A stretch of DNA of 64,000 nt from Sanderia malayensis (taxonomy: Eukaryota; Cnidaria; Scyphozoa; Semaeostomeae; Pelagiidae), in the NCBI GenBank assembly GCA_013076295.1, contig RQOL01000640.1, positions 61,151 to 125,150 of the forward strand. The letters are read 5' to 3'. Shown piece by piece: positions 19,539 through 31,099 of the stretch. Both the position numbers and the translations under genes were made by a program. The notes under the pieces were generated by a model. That model did no database searches and was not told the origin of the DNA. It saw only the letters and a program-made list of their open reading frames with translations. How positions within the stretch are numbered: the first letter of the stretch is position 1; each line of letters begins with the position of its first letter.

Positions 19539-20830
19539 GTGCATAACGGCCTTCTAGTTAATCGCCTTGATTCTGATAATACGCTCCCCAACTACGCATT
19601 TATTATTCCCACGTCTCTAATTGAATCCGTTCTGCAAGGCATTCACTGTAGTCCTTTTTCCGGTCATTTAGGAGTCAAGCGAACTTTGCAACGCGCTCGC
19701 GAACGTTTCTATTGGCCTCAGATGGCCCTTCAAATTACTGATTTTGTCACCCGGTGTCATATATGGGCCAAAAATAAACTAGATCCACGCCACCGTCGTG
19801 CTCCACTACAATCTATTGAAGTTAACGAACCATTTGTTTTCTGGGCCATGGACTACATGGATCCCCTGCCAGACACGACACGTGGTAATGAACATCTTCT
19901 CGTTGTAATGGACCACTTCACCAAATGGTGGGAGGTTTTTGCCACTCGAGATCAGAAAGCCCGTACTGTTGCTGAAGTCCTAGTTTCTAAAGTCTTCTCT
20001 CCCTTTGGCCCCCCTACCATCCTTCACTCTGATCAAGGGAGGAACTTTGAAGGCAATTTGATGCAAGAAGTCTGTGATCTCATGGGTATTCATAAATCCC
20101 GAACGACAGCCTATCATCCACAATGTGATGGCCTTGTCGAACGCCAAAATCGGACCTTGCAGGAAATGCTTGCAGCTTTTGTCTCCTCACATAAGGATGA
20201 CTGGGACTTATGGGTAGACCTCGCTATATATGCTTACAACACCAGGCGTCACCAGTCTACAGGCCTCAGTTCCTATAAGTAGTTGGCCGCATAGCTAAAA
20301 CACCTTTAAAATTAGACCTGGGCCTACCCCTCAAGAACCCTCAAACACATTCTGAATATAGCAAATCGCTTAGAACCCATCTCAGTAGTTTGCAGAGAAT
20401 AGCACAACAAAATTTAGCTCGTAGCAGACACGACCAGCGAAGCCGGGGCCCTTCTCATGGTAATTGGACACCTCTTTCTCTGGGTCAATCAATCTGGTTA
20501 CGCCGTCCTAAATCATGGAAATTTGATGGGAGATGGGTCGGCCCATATGAGATAATCTCATGGCAAGGGATTAACTACAAGATACGCTCTAAGGATGGAA
20601 AGGATATGACAGTCCACCATGACAACGTGAAACCCTGCGCTGTCCCATTCAAGCTCGGAGAACCATTTTGTCCCGTTCGTGAAACTGGCCAGATAACTAT
20701 ATCCCCCAGGAATGTCAACACTCAAGGAACTTTAGGACGGGCACGAAACCCTCTACCCCAACAACACCGGTATCGATTGAGGCCAAACGTAAGACCCTCT
20801 GCGAGGTTTGGAGAGTACATAACACATTGA
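19539..20830 (+). pseudogene. Gypsy-1 integrase remnant
   Basis: Inserts the cDNA into the genome. The zinc region reads HCSPFSGHLGV...RCHIWAKNK; the second Cys of the usual CxxC is Trp. The core has FWAMDYMDPLP (first Asp), LHSDQGRNFEG (second Asp) and CDGLVERQNRTLQ (Glu). A TAG at 20280-20282 interrupts after GLSSYK. The C-terminal frame 20390-20830 carries IWLRRPKSWKFDGRWVGPYEI, the GPY/F module, and ends near the polypurine tract. Inactive. Confidence 0.85.
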
Positions 20831-20843
20831 TTGCTTTTATTCT

Positions 20844-20857
20844 AAGGAGGGGGGTGG
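20844..20857 (+). other. Gypsy-1 polypurine tract
   Basis: AAGGAGGGGGGTGG directly abuts the 3' LTR, the expected position of the plus-strand primer. Confidence 0.75.
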
Positions 20858-21090
20858 TGTAACGAATTGATCTATTATTATTATAATTATCATTATTATT
20901 CCTATTATTGTGCAATTGTATAAAACTTGAGAGTCATGTGCATCCGACAATGAGTCAGAGGCATGTGACTCTAAAACACATATGTATGTTGTAATCGTAA
21001 ATTGAGATTCAGATTGGTGATTTTGAGATACAAGCAAGGTTGTTGTATTTATCTCTTCGTCTCTTTTCTGCCGAGCCCGAATACGTTACA
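20858..21090 (+). repeat. Gypsy-1 3' LTR
   Basis: 233 bp beginning TGTAACGAATTGATC and ending ATACGTTACA. It differs from the 5' LTR at about 11 positions by eye. Confidence 0.93.
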
Positions 21091-22942
21091 AAGCAATACG
21101 AAGAAACGCAAGAATTTGAACCTTTGTTGTTAGTCCCGAAGAGTCGAATGATGGAATGCTTTAGTAATTAGTTCGTTACTATGATATGACCCAGCTAACT
21201 CTCGCACACAGCATGACCACAGTATGACCCCCCTTAACACTCATCCCTCATAGGAGGTAATGTCAAGGACTGGTTCCTTGAAGTTATTATTATTATCATA
21301 CCCAGAAAATGATGTGACTCAGCATGCATCATTATAAACATTTCTTTCGAACATTAACCCTGCTTAAACAAGGCTTAACCAGCATTAAGAACTAGCTGTT
21401 AATATTGTTAACATGAGTGCTGATGTGATGTAACCAGGACAAAGCATCTAGCATTTGATTAAAACGATATGTTTTGAAATGAGTGCTTCCAAAAATATGG
21501 AGAGGGGGTGTTTAGCGTGCTTGGAAGACTAGATATCTATATTGGTAACAGGTCGTTTCTCTATATTTGATGTGTTTGAATGTTGTCATTTGTATTTGAC
21601 ATTTCTTATTTACATTTACGCTTCATAGCTGGATTTTGGAATTTTAGCAATAATAGATTTCAGCAGATTATTCTTTATCAAGAGAACGTGTACGCTCAGT
21701 TTGAAGATCAAAGATAAAACTCAAATCTTTGTTCATGTGACTTCACAATGAACCCAAAACAATACCAAAAAGAGAGGAATAAATGTAGAAAACCCCAGAT
21801 TAAAAAGAAAACTAAATTAGATGCACATCAACAATTTGAAATCTGAAGTCAGGATTTTCTGGACCGGGATTACTTAAAAAAAAACAATAAAACATAATGA
21901 TGGTGCAAATGATGATACAATAGTTTTTAAGGCCTACTATATTTCCGCACAGCTTTTCTCTTCTGCTTGAAGGCATTCATTTTTATAAACTTATCCCCAC
22001 GATAAGAAAGCAACTCGTGTGTTCTTATCGAAATAAAAATGGCCTTTTTTGGGCCTTCCGATTCTGGCCACGAATAAAAGTATCTAATAACCAGCAGATA
22101 AGCCAACCTAATATCGTGCTCTCAATGTTTCTAAAACGTCTCACTGCACTGCGGCAAGGATTACCACCATTGATGAATTGATAATAAAACCAGCATGCGG
22201 CTAAACGGAGGTGAATTTAAGGCCACGTGCAGGCTAGAATCCGACAAAGACACAAACAAACATCTTACATCCAAACATCACAAGATTTTTTCTCGAGAAG
22301 GACTCAATTATATTCTGCTGCGCAGCCGCTTCATTTCGTTCCGCTACGCAGCAGCAATTAGAATACGCGTGTCTCTAGCACGGGACACAGAAGTCGAGTG
22401 AGGGGAGAATTAGAAAAACAGATGATTTGTTCTGAATGCTAGGTTTTGGTCACGAGTTTGTTTGCCGTATTCTTATTGGTTAAGGACAATTGATGTATGC
22501 CGTCTTCGCGTTCCTATGCTATAACATGCTGAATCCTTTTCGCATAGAGAGTGGCGCCCCGCCATTGATTTGGCTTCTTCTCACCTAAACGTTAATTAAT
22601 TTATCTGGCTACAAAATTATTAACAACAATTCATGACAGGCAGGAATTTAAAATCACACCGCATGTCTCCTTGTTAAACATGATTTTTGCCCCTTTCTTT
22701 GCCACGGCCGCAACTGATAGTAAATTCTTTCGAAGCTTTGGGACAAACAATCATCATCATAATCTTTAGATCGTCATCGATCTCTAGTGACAATATAAAC
22801 AAAACATTTCCAATTTTAACGGCTTAGACACAATTCATTCTGTTCCTTCCACGTCATGTCAGTAATGTTGTGCCTTGGGCTTTAGGCAAAACTCCAGAAA
22901 GTGATTGAGAGAGTAACTTGAGTCAACAATTTTATTTGAGAA
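21091..22942. other. No recognised gene
   Basis: AT-rich sequence between Gypsy-1 and the pogo-like MITE. The only frame of note (22195-22401, 68 codons) shows no motif. I see no RNA gene. Confidence 0.45.
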
Positions 22943-22944
22943 TA

Positions 22945-23693
22945 CAGTGGAATCCCGCTATAACGAACTCTGTAGGGACCGAGAAAATAGTTCGCAATAG
23001 CGGGAGTTCGTTGTACAGAAGAGATATTTTTTATGAAGAATTTCAAACACAAATGGGCCAGAATGTCTGTTGGACCCTCCCTCAAGTATTCGCGCTTAAA
23101 TGGCACACTATATTGTTCCAAAAACAGTTTGCAAGATGACAACAGTTATTGCTCTGATAGATTGCAACAGGAAAAAACGCTTAAACATGTTTAACAATGA
23201 AACATCACAACGCAAAGTCGATATTACCACTTGATGTCAATTTTTTAATTACTATTACTGTTCTATCTACTTTCATTTCTTTCTGATCTGTTAAACAAAA
23301 AAATCAGTGATATATTTTTGTTGCTTTTTGTTTTTCATTGCCACGTCATATAATTTCGAAAGGGAATTGATCTTGATATCATTTCGTTCCCTATTTCCGC
23401 ACAAAAAGGCTCGGTGCTTGAAGTCCATTCAGAGCTTGAAAAACATCACCCTTGAGCTTGAAAACTTCACCCTTGGCGATAAATTTTCTCAAAAATTCGT
23501 TATATCGAGGGTATTTGTGGTCAGGGGATCGGAAGTTTGGTTCGTAATAACGAGAGGTCGTTATATCCAGGGTTCGTTATACAGGGAGCATTTACAGTAG
23601 GATTTACTTCCCAGAATCCAAGGGACCAGAGTTTTAGTTCGTAATAGCGGGAAGTTCGTTATAAGCGGGGTTCGTTATAGCGGGATTCCACTG
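22945..23693. mobile_element. pogo/Tc1-mariner-like MITE with TA target duplication
   Basis: Ends CAGTGGAATCCCGCTATAAC and its inverse, each flanked by TA (22943-22944 and 23694-23695). The subterminal regions repeat the theme GTTCGTTATA many times in both orientations (for example near 23500, 23560, 23655 and 23670). There is no transposase frame in the 749 bp, so it is non-autonomous. TA duplication and CAGT-type termini suit the Tc1/mariner supergroup, probably pogo. Confidence 0.85.
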
Positions 23694-23789
23694 TAGATAC
23701 AAAACCTAAACCAAAAACCTAAAGAAAATGTTTGCACTAACTAGTTTATACTAATGTAAAAAGGAACTAGGTACGAAACACGCTGGGGC

Positions 23790-23876
23790 TATCCTGTGGG
23801 TCAGAGTCAAGGTTGCACGTGCCTGATGCCCGCGCACAACCAAACGAGCAGACAGAATTGATCCTTGTTCACAACA
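23790..23876 (-). repeat. BEL-1 terminal direct repeat, 3' side
   Basis: Close match to 32962-33047 in the same orientation, including GTCAGAGTCAAGGTTGCACG and GACAGAATTGATCCTTGTTC. On the minus strand it begins TGTTGTGAACAAGG. BEL LTRs are usually much longer, so this may be only a surviving part of an LTR. Confidence 0.6.
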
Positions 23877-24119
23877 CACTCTCCTGGGTAATCGTAGAAC
23901 GATTAATATAATAACAATAACAACGGATAGGATAAGATTATATGATACCAATACAAATCATGAGTATAGATAAGTTTAGACAGGTTTATATACAAATCAC
24001 ACCGCTTTAGTTCGACGTCTCTTTAGCTCTCCAATGACTGTAGCATCACGTTTCGGTCTGACAGATTGAGCACATGTGTTGGGTTGTTGCGCGGTGTGCT
24101 GCTGCGCTGGCGCTGTGCA

Positions 24120-25432
24120 TTAGCGTGGCGTTTGCAACGTATTTTTGTCTTTTGTTGGATGCCCAACCTCTACTTCGCCTCTGTTACTAACACTCCCACT
24201 GTTACTACTGAGCTGTTGTACTTCGAGTGGGAAAAGGTGCTGTATCAGACGTTTTAAGATGGACTTACCTTTTTCCGAGGCGACTTTTATCTTTGCTGCT
24301 CTGGTATGGCCAACCTTTCCTACGAGAAACTCGATAATACGACACGTTTTCCAAAAAGCTCGCTTTGAATTATCGTTTTTGAGGAGAACAACATCTCCAA
24401 CCTTCAAGTTCGGTGATTTTGAGTATTGTTTCACCTTATACGCTTCCATTAAGCTAAGCAAGTACTCATTTTTCCATCGCTTTGTGAAATGACCTAAGAT
24501 CACTCGGTGGTATTTGGCTCTTTTTGCCAGGGTTTCATAAGTGGAAACGATTTCATTGTGCCCTTGTGAGGAATGTTGGGCAAGATTACGTCCGTTTATT
24601 AGCTGGGAAGGGGTCAAGGGATATGACACACCCACAAGGTCGTCGTATACATATGTCAATGGACGTGCATTAATGATCGATTCAATGTCAATCAATAGTG
24701 TATCTAACTCAATATAGTTTAACAAGGCACGACCTATAACTTTGTTGAGGCAAAGTTTAACACTTTTTACTAAGCGTTCCCACATTCCCCCTTGCCAGGG
24801 AGATCGATCGATAATGAAATTCTATTTAATTTGTTGTGCTGCAAGGGATTCATATATGCGGGGGCTGCAAATCAATCCTTTTGGCTCTTTACTCATCGCT
24901 TTGAAGGTCTTCGCATTGTCAGATATAATTGTGCCAGGCAGCCCTCTTCTAGCACAAAATCGGCGGAAACAACAAATAAACGCATTTACATCTATTTGTT
25001 GTCTGCGAATATGCCTGTGTGTATTAACGGCCCTGCGAAATCGATGCCAACGTGAGCGAATGCAGGAGCATCGTCAACACGAAATTCAGGAAGATCTGGT
25101 GTTACGTTAAAGGAAAGGGGTGTTCCTTCAAACCATTTGCAGGTGAAACAGACTTGGGCACGATCTTGTAATATTCAATATTTCTGATGAATGTGATTCA
25201 GGTTTTCCCTTATACCGTTGTGCATCACTGACTTATGTGATTCTGCAATACAAAGTACTGAAAATGGATGATGTGCTGTAAGTAAGATAGGGCGGACACT
25301 AGCATCACTAAGTGATGTATTCCCTAGGCGAGATTTGCATCTGATTATGTCTTGCTCGCCAAGAAACAAATTGAGTTGATTAACAAGTGGATTTACTTTA
25401 TTACTGCTTTTTTCTCCTCAAGTAAATAAATT
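24120..25432 (-). pseudogene. BEL-1 integrase
   Basis: The amino part 25369-25175 has EQDIIRCKSRLGN and the zinc-region His residues (HHPFSV, HNGIRENLNHIHQKY). CFTCKWFEGTPFP near 25150 supplies the Cys pair. In shifted frames follow HVGIDFAGPL (first Asp), ISDNAKTFKAM (second Asp) and GGMWERLVKSV (Glu, at 24785). The open frame 24785-24120 is the C-terminal part: INARPLTYVYDD, PLTPSQLINGR, LKVGDVVLLKND and AAKIKV, matching the DUF5641-type end of BEL integrases. Stops and a deletion in the core make it inactive. Confidence 0.88.
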
Positions 25433-26188
25433 CTAATTCATTGACAAACGCTGTCTTTTGAATATCGATATTAGCTTGAATTCAGATTCAATGATTTCTT
25501 GACCCGATATCTGAGGATTTACATCTGTTTCTTTGTTTGTCATTCGAGCCCTGATATTATGAATGAGACGATTAACCCATGCAATGCTGCGGAGGAGCTT
25601 GAGTTTAGAGCTAAAGCGTTTGAATTCAACGAGAGGTGTGTTTTCGAAATTGTTAGTGGTGACGAAAACATGATTGACTTTCGCTGGTGTAGCTTTTCTT
25701 TCCTCTTGGAGCACAGAAGATGCTAATTCAGTGGATCCTTGTTTAGGCCATTCGTTCATTGGGAGCTTCAGAAATATTGGATCCTCCCACCAGACAGAAG
25801 GATGGTTAGACTTACCACGAGAGGGTAAATCGGCAGGGTTCAGTATTCCTGGACAATGAAACCATTCTTCTCGATTGAAAATGCTGAGAATATTGTAAAC
25901 TCGATTTTGCATATAAACTTTCCAGGGTTTGGCGTTTTTGATCCAAAAGAGAGCAGCAATTGAATCAACCCAATAAAAGGTTTCGGTGTTAGAGAGGTTA
26001 AATTCTTCCAAAAAAGTGGCTTTAACAGTATCAACGAGTTCTGCTACCAGACAAGCACCTAAGAGTTCTAGCCTGAGGATTGACTGTCGTTTGAGAGGGG
26101 CAACCTTTGCCTTTGCAGCTAAACACCAACTTCCCCGGTTTCGTAAATAACCCGAAGGTTTAATGACACCGAAGGCAAAGCTCACAAT
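25433..26188 (-). pseudogene. BEL-1 RNase H and linker
   Basis: Continuation of BEL-1 after the LINE: SFAFGVIKPSG, AAKAKVAPLKRQSILRLELLGA, VDSIAALFWIKN (with the Asp of the usual T/V-D-S motif), VYMQNRVYNI, EWFHCPGILNPADLPSRG. These are standard BEL/Pao RNase H and connection signatures. The first catalytic Asp (FSDASEKAHA) is stranded on the other side of the LINE, 3.6 kb away. The 250-codon frame otherwise stays open. Confidence 0.88.
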
Positions 26189-26236
26189 ACAAAGAACAAT
26201 AATTCAAAAGCAAATATAAATGGAAAAAGAAAAACA

Positions 26237-26778
26237 ATGCATGCAAATTCAATAGGTAAAGAAGGAGCAAGTACAAATACAGCTAGAGAAACAGAAATGC
26301 GAAAAGTTGTTATAATCGGAGATTCTCAACTAAGAAAGATCGACGGCGAAAAGCTATCTAACGACCGCCAAAGAGTAATTGTGAAGGCGATGCCTGGTTC
26401 GAAAGTGGGAAAAATGAAAAACGTAGACATCGAAGCTGATTCAAATGTTGTTATTATCCACGCAGGAACATGCAACATAAAAAAGCAAACGAATCCAGAG
26501 AACCTAGCAGATGAGATTGTTTCCACCCTCTGCGAAGTTAAAAGAAAGATACCAAAGTCGCAAGTTGCGTTCTCAAGCATCCTGAAACGGAACGACGATT
26601 TAGAGCTTAATGCAAAAGTAATAAAAACAAGGAAGAAAAACTACTCCTTAGCGGACTGGACTTTATAAACAATGATAATCTAAGGTATGGTAATATATCT
26701 TTTGATGGACTGCATGTTAACGAGGGAGGGGTGAGAATATTAGCTTCAAATTTTAGTAAATATGTAAGGTATTGTTAG
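26237..26778 (+). pseudogene. LINE ORF1, SGNH/GDSL esterase-like
   Basis: The reading has VVIIGDSQLRKI (GDS with the nucleophile Ser), VIIHAGTCNI (the block III position, usually GTND/GTNN; here Cys precedes Asn) and, after a one-base shift near 26655, NISFDGLHVNEGGVRILA (D-x-x-H dyad). This order matches the SGNH hydrolase domain known from ORF1 of CR1 and related LINEs, where it may aid membrane or RNP interactions. Ends at TAG 26776-26778, 27 bp before the ORF2 Met. The frameshift removes the catalytic dyad from the first frame. Confidence 0.75.
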
Positions 26779-26805
26779 GGCTTCCAGGGAAGTGCTAACC
26801 ACTCC

Positions 26806-27789
26806 GTGAATACAACGAAAAAACGTAGAAAAGGAGTAAATATATCACAGTGGAACATAGTTTCACTTAGAAAAAACAAGGACGAAGTAGCTAAATTAAT
26901 GCACGACCTACAAATAGATATTTGTTGTCTCAACGAAACCAGGCTGTCAAAAGACATACGCGACTGCGAGGTTTCTGTTGATGGCTACGATATCTATAGA
27001 CATGATAGGGACACCTCCGGGGGTGGCGTAGCTATCTATGTAAGAAATACCCTTTCCCACCATAATAGAAATGACATCAATATCCCCAATCTAGGGATAA
27101 CAGGGATTGAAGTAACCCCTAATCATGCTAGAAGTTTCATTGTGCTTTGCTGGTACAGACCTCCATCAGAGGGTACGGATGTTCTATCTCTTGCGGCTTT
27201 GAGAGAACGTATGCAAAAGTTAGACGCAGAGGGAAAAGAAATCATTCTAGTTGGAGATACAAATTGTGATTATAAAAAGCCAAAAGACTCTAACACAAGG
27301 AGACTGAAACTTATTTATTCTGAATTTCAGTTTGAACAGCTTATGAAGGAATTTACAAGAGTAGCTACAACGATAAGTTGTAATGGAGAAACCAATCCAA
27401 CTAAAACAGTAATTGATCATTTCTCCACCAATAGACCAAATTTTATTTCTGATTCTGGCGTCATGAAAACAAGCATGACAGATCATTACATGATCTACGG
27501 CATCAGAAAGCTCAATTCCAGACTCCAAGTCACAAGGAAACAAATAAAAACTGAATTTCGCAGCATGAAAAATTATGATCGCGAAGCTTTTCTGCGCCAT
27601 CTGCGTAATGTGGACTGGGATTTGGCTACGCCCACCACCTGGTATGTCCCCAATTTCAAGGCAAATAAGTTCTTTGATCTTTTTAACTCAATCTTGGATG
27701 TGCATGCACCGTTGATTAAAAGAAAAAGCATAGCGAGGCATGCACCATCCCCCCTGGATAACTCCCCGGATCAAAGATTTAATACGTGA
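26806..27789 (+). pseudogene. LINE ORF2, AP-type endonuclease part
   Basis: APE-like endonuclease that nicks target DNA. Seen in order: VNISQWNIVSL (catalytic Asn), CLNETRL (Glu), VDGYDIYRHDR, GGGVAIYV, WYRPPS, IILVGDTNCDY (G-D-x-N), and SMTDHYMI (the S/T-D-H pair). The frame leaves the family reading near residue 312, where the parallel frame 27740 onward (PPWITPRIKDLIRERD) takes over, so a one-base indel lies at about 27745. All residues normally needed for cleavage appear present. Confidence 0.85.
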
Positions 27790-29668
27790 GAGGGACCATG
27801 CTAAGAGAAAAGCCGAAAAAGATCATTCAATATGGCCTAAGTACAAACGCCTAAGAAACAAGGTCACCGGTGAACTGCGAAAGGCTGTTGAAAACTACTA
27901 TCGGAACTCGATAGATGAAAATGCTAACAACCCAAAAATGATGTGGAAAACGATCCACAAAGTCCTAAACAAAGATCAAAACTCCACGACACCCAGGGCC
28001 GTTATGTACGAGGGTCAGCTGGTTAAAAAGCAAGAAAAAATTGCAGAAGCTTTAAACAACCACTTTACTTCTGTTGGTCCAAAACTTGCGGAAAAAATCG
28101 AAACCAAAGTATCTGATGATCCGCTAAAATACATAGATAAACCAACGACAGTTCCGGATTTTGAATTTCAATCAGTTACTGCAGATACTATAAAAAATGA
28201 AATCAATAAGATGAAGTGCTCAAAATCTGTGAAACTAATAAAGGATGCAGCAGACGTCTTATGTAAACCTCTAGCAGCTATATTCAATTCCTCATTCAAA
28301 ACGGGTATTTTTCCCGAGATCTGGAAAATAGCTAGGGTGACCTCTATTTTCTAGTCTTGTTCGAAAAGTGACATGAGTAACTATAGGCCAATATCTGTAT
28401 TATCAGTATTTGCAAGACTACTTGAAAAAATTGGGCATGATCAAATCTCAAATTACTTGAAAGTGCACAAGAGGTTTTCAAGTTGTCAACATGCATTTTT
28501 AAAGATGCATAGCACCTTGACCTCACTACTTAATGTCACAGACCTATGGTTATCCAACATCGACAAACGGAACATTAACATAAGTGTATTTCTGGACCTA
28601 AAAAAGGCGTTTGATACGGTGGACCACGGAATCCTCATTTCAAAGCTAAGTAAATATGGAATAATGGGGACACCTCTTCGTTGTTTCACTTCATACGTAA
28701 CTGACAGAAAAAGATACTGTCAAATAGATGGGCATAAATCCAGTCTAAAAACTGTTCACTGTGGTATTCCGCAGCGCTCCTGTCTGGGGCCCCTCCTGTT
28801 CATACTGTATATCAATGACTTTAAGCACTTTCTTAAAAAATGCACCACAAACATGTACGTGGATGATACTAGTGTAACTTGCTCTTCTGAGGATATTGAT
28901 CAACTTTGCAATGATCTAAAAACTGAGGTCGACAATATTGCAGAATGGCTACGACAAAATAAACTAAGTTTAAACACGGATAAAACAGAATATATGGTTA
29001 TAGGTCACAAACGGCAAACAAACCGAATTCTGAGGCCAATCGAGGTAAACATAAATGGAGCACCAATCAAGCGTGTCCAAAAAGTTAAATACCTTGGTAC
29101 TACTGTGGATGAAAACTTGACTTGGAACGAGCACTATAGGAAACTTAAAGGTAAAATCAAAAGTGCTCTCTCATCCCTGCAGAAGCTAAAGAATATACTT
29201 CCACAATCTAAATTGGATCAGGTGTATAAGGCACTGCTTGAGAGTCATTTGAGATACAGTGATGAGATATGGGGTAGTTTGTCAAACACAAAGCTTGAGC
29301 ATCTCCAACACCTGCAAACCAGAGCACAAACACTTATTGAAAGCTCTAGATTAAAGGATGGATGGAGATGCAACTGGCTTTCCGTCCCCAACCTAATAAA
29401 ATTTGACAGGGCAGTTATGACCTACAAAATACTAAATGGTATGTGCCCTGAAAATTTAACCGGGAGACTTGTCACCAGATCTCAAATTTCAAACTATCCA
29501 ACAAGAAATCAACTAGATCTGGATGCCCCAAGACAAAACTTAGAGTTCTCATGAGGAAATTTTTTCTTCTCTAGTGCAAAAGTATGGAATGAAATCCCAT
29601 TGACAATCCGAACAAGTTGCACATTAAATACATTTAAAAGAAGGCTGAAAGAATTCTTAAAAACTTAA
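27740..29668 (+). pseudogene. LINE ORF2, reverse transcriptase part
   Basis: Continues ORF2 after the frameshift: WITPRIKDLIRERD linker, then a TAG at 28352-28354 in phase with the following SNYRPISVLSVFARLLE. Catalytic motifs are DLKKAFDTVDH (motif A), CGIPQRSCLGPLLF (motif B; the usual GxxQGSxLGP is altered), MYVDDTSV (YxDD) and KTEYMVIGH, KVKYLGTTVDENL. A TGA at 29552-29554 truncates the frame, but the C-terminal AKVWNEIPLTIR and FKRRLKEFL continue in phase to 29668. Two nonsense changes and one frameshift make ORF2 dead. Confidence 0.88.
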
Positions 29669-29795
29669 TAACCCTTTGAAAGCACGATCCCTAGGAAGAC
29701 CAGCAAACCCAAATTATTTTAGATTGTATATTAATTAATATTGTTACACTTGTTTTTATTGTAGAGCTGATAGGGTTTTGTGTAAAAATATGATT

Positions 29796-29820
29796 AAATG
29801 AAATGAAATGAAATGAAATG
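29796..29820 (+). repeat. (AAATG)5 LINE tail
   Basis: Five AAATG units mark the 3' end of the LINE, followed at once by BEL-1 sequence. Confidence 0.85.
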
Positions 29821-29825
29821 AACAT

Positions 29826-30840
29826 GCGTGAGCCTTTTCGCTTGCGTCCGAAAATCCATGAATTTCAAAATGAAAAATGAGTTTAATTTGAGCGAATACA
29901 AAACGAGGCATTGTAAATTGCTGCATTTTTGTGAGTTGTATAACAAGGTTATCGTATTGAGACCTGTATTGACCTTTTAGCTCTTCATCCCAGGGAATTT
30001 TTTGTTTGCAAAGAGTTTGAAACAGTTTTTTCAAATTGATGACGAAAATATTGTAAATGCCAAACGGATCAAAGATCTTGGCGGCAAGCTTTAACACAGA
30101 CCTCTTTGTATGTGGCAAAGTGTTAGCAAATTCATCCAAGCCTTGCAGGGGAACATGTAATGGATCATTGGTTGTGTCCCAATAGATTCCCAAAATCTTA
30201 ATATCATTGGCTGGCAATCCAACAGAATGTTGACTGAACGATTGGTCATCTTCGCTGATTTTTCCTGAGGATCCTGGGGGTTTAACTGGGTTATTTTCAC
30301 CTTCCACGGAATTGATTTTATCAAGTAATTCCTTACTGTTGGAGTTCCATTTTCTGAGGTTAAATCTCCCATCCGACATAATGGCTTTGCATTGCTTGTA
30401 TAGCTCAAAGGCGTGACTCACTGACTCACAAGATAAATCATCACAATAAAGGCGTTCTAACATTTTGACCGCGTCGGGATGTTTGTGACCATTCTGAGCA
30501 ATGTGTTGGTTAATAGTGGCACCTAATATACCCGGAGAACATGTGAGTCCAAACGGCAAACGATTGATCCGAAATTGGACCACCTTACGATTATCATTCA
30601 TTACGTCATCAAACCACAAAAACCTGAGATAGTCGCGATCTGAATCCTTCACTTCAATCTGAAGGAATGCCTTTTCAATATCGGCAGTCAAGGCAATTCC
30701 CCGCAAACGAAATCGGAGTAGAGTTTCAAACAAGGGGGGCAAGAAATGTTAACCTATTTCAAGCCTGTCATTTATAGATAAGGAATTATCCGGAGAACAT
30801 GCGCTGCCATCAAATACTACTCGAACCTTAGTTTATAATT
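29826..30840 (-). pseudogene. BEL-1 reverse transcriptase
   Basis: The 30742-29826 frame has IALTADIEKAFLQI (motif A), FLWFDDV, FRINRLPFGLTCSP (motif B), YCDDLSCES (catalytic YxDD) and GLDEFANTLPHTKRSVL then AAKIFDPFGI, all typical of BEL/Pao. Upstream of the Met, VRVVFDGSACS and SLSINDRLEIG are in the same reading, separated by one stop near 30751. The end IHGFSDASEKAHA is the start of the RNase H, cut by the LINE at about 29823. Confidence 0.9.
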
Positions 30841-31099
30841 TCGTTTGTTCACAGTGCAAACCTCCCGGCTTTTTGCTTCCAGAAGGTCTGCAGGGCTTCC
30901 TTCAGTTCGCGAGCACTTCTTTCGTTCGTTTCATCTGGAGGAATTTCTGCATCGATAAAATCTATCTTTCCATCTATTACTAGATGAGAAGCCGTGTTAT
31001 AAGAGTGACTTTGATCACAATGGCCATTTGTTGGCCCAGATAAAAGCCATCCTAATCTACTGTTAATAGGTGTAGGTCCTGAACTACTTCTTTCTACTT

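Larger units (their letters stand above)
14839..21090 (+). mobile_element. Gypsy-1: Ty3/Gypsy LTR retrotransposon, decayed
   Basis: Two 233-bp LTRs enclose gag, protease, reverse transcriptase, RNase H and integrase remnants in Gypsy order on the plus strand. All coding blocks carry stops, frame changes or deletions, and a 5'-truncated LINE sits in the protease-RT interval (16463-17735). The LTRs differ at about 11 positions by hand count. No matching target duplication is seen: the five bases before the left LTR are TTAGC and those after the right LTR are AAGCA. That suggests later rearrangement or recombination between copies. Confidence 0.9.
26189..29822 (+). mobile_element. CR1-like LINE, nearly full length, inside BEL-1
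   Basis: 3.6-kb non-LTR element on the plus strand with ORF1 (SGNH esterase type), ORF2 (endonuclease and reverse transcriptase) and a 3' tail of five AAATG units. It is inserted into the RNase H of BEL-1: coding for BEL-1 stops at about 29826 on one side and resumes at about 26188 on the other. Lesions by reading: a frameshift near 26655 in ORF1, one near 27745, a TAG at 28352-28354 and a TGA at 29552-29554. It is otherwise well preserved, so it is relatively young. Confidence 0.88.
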
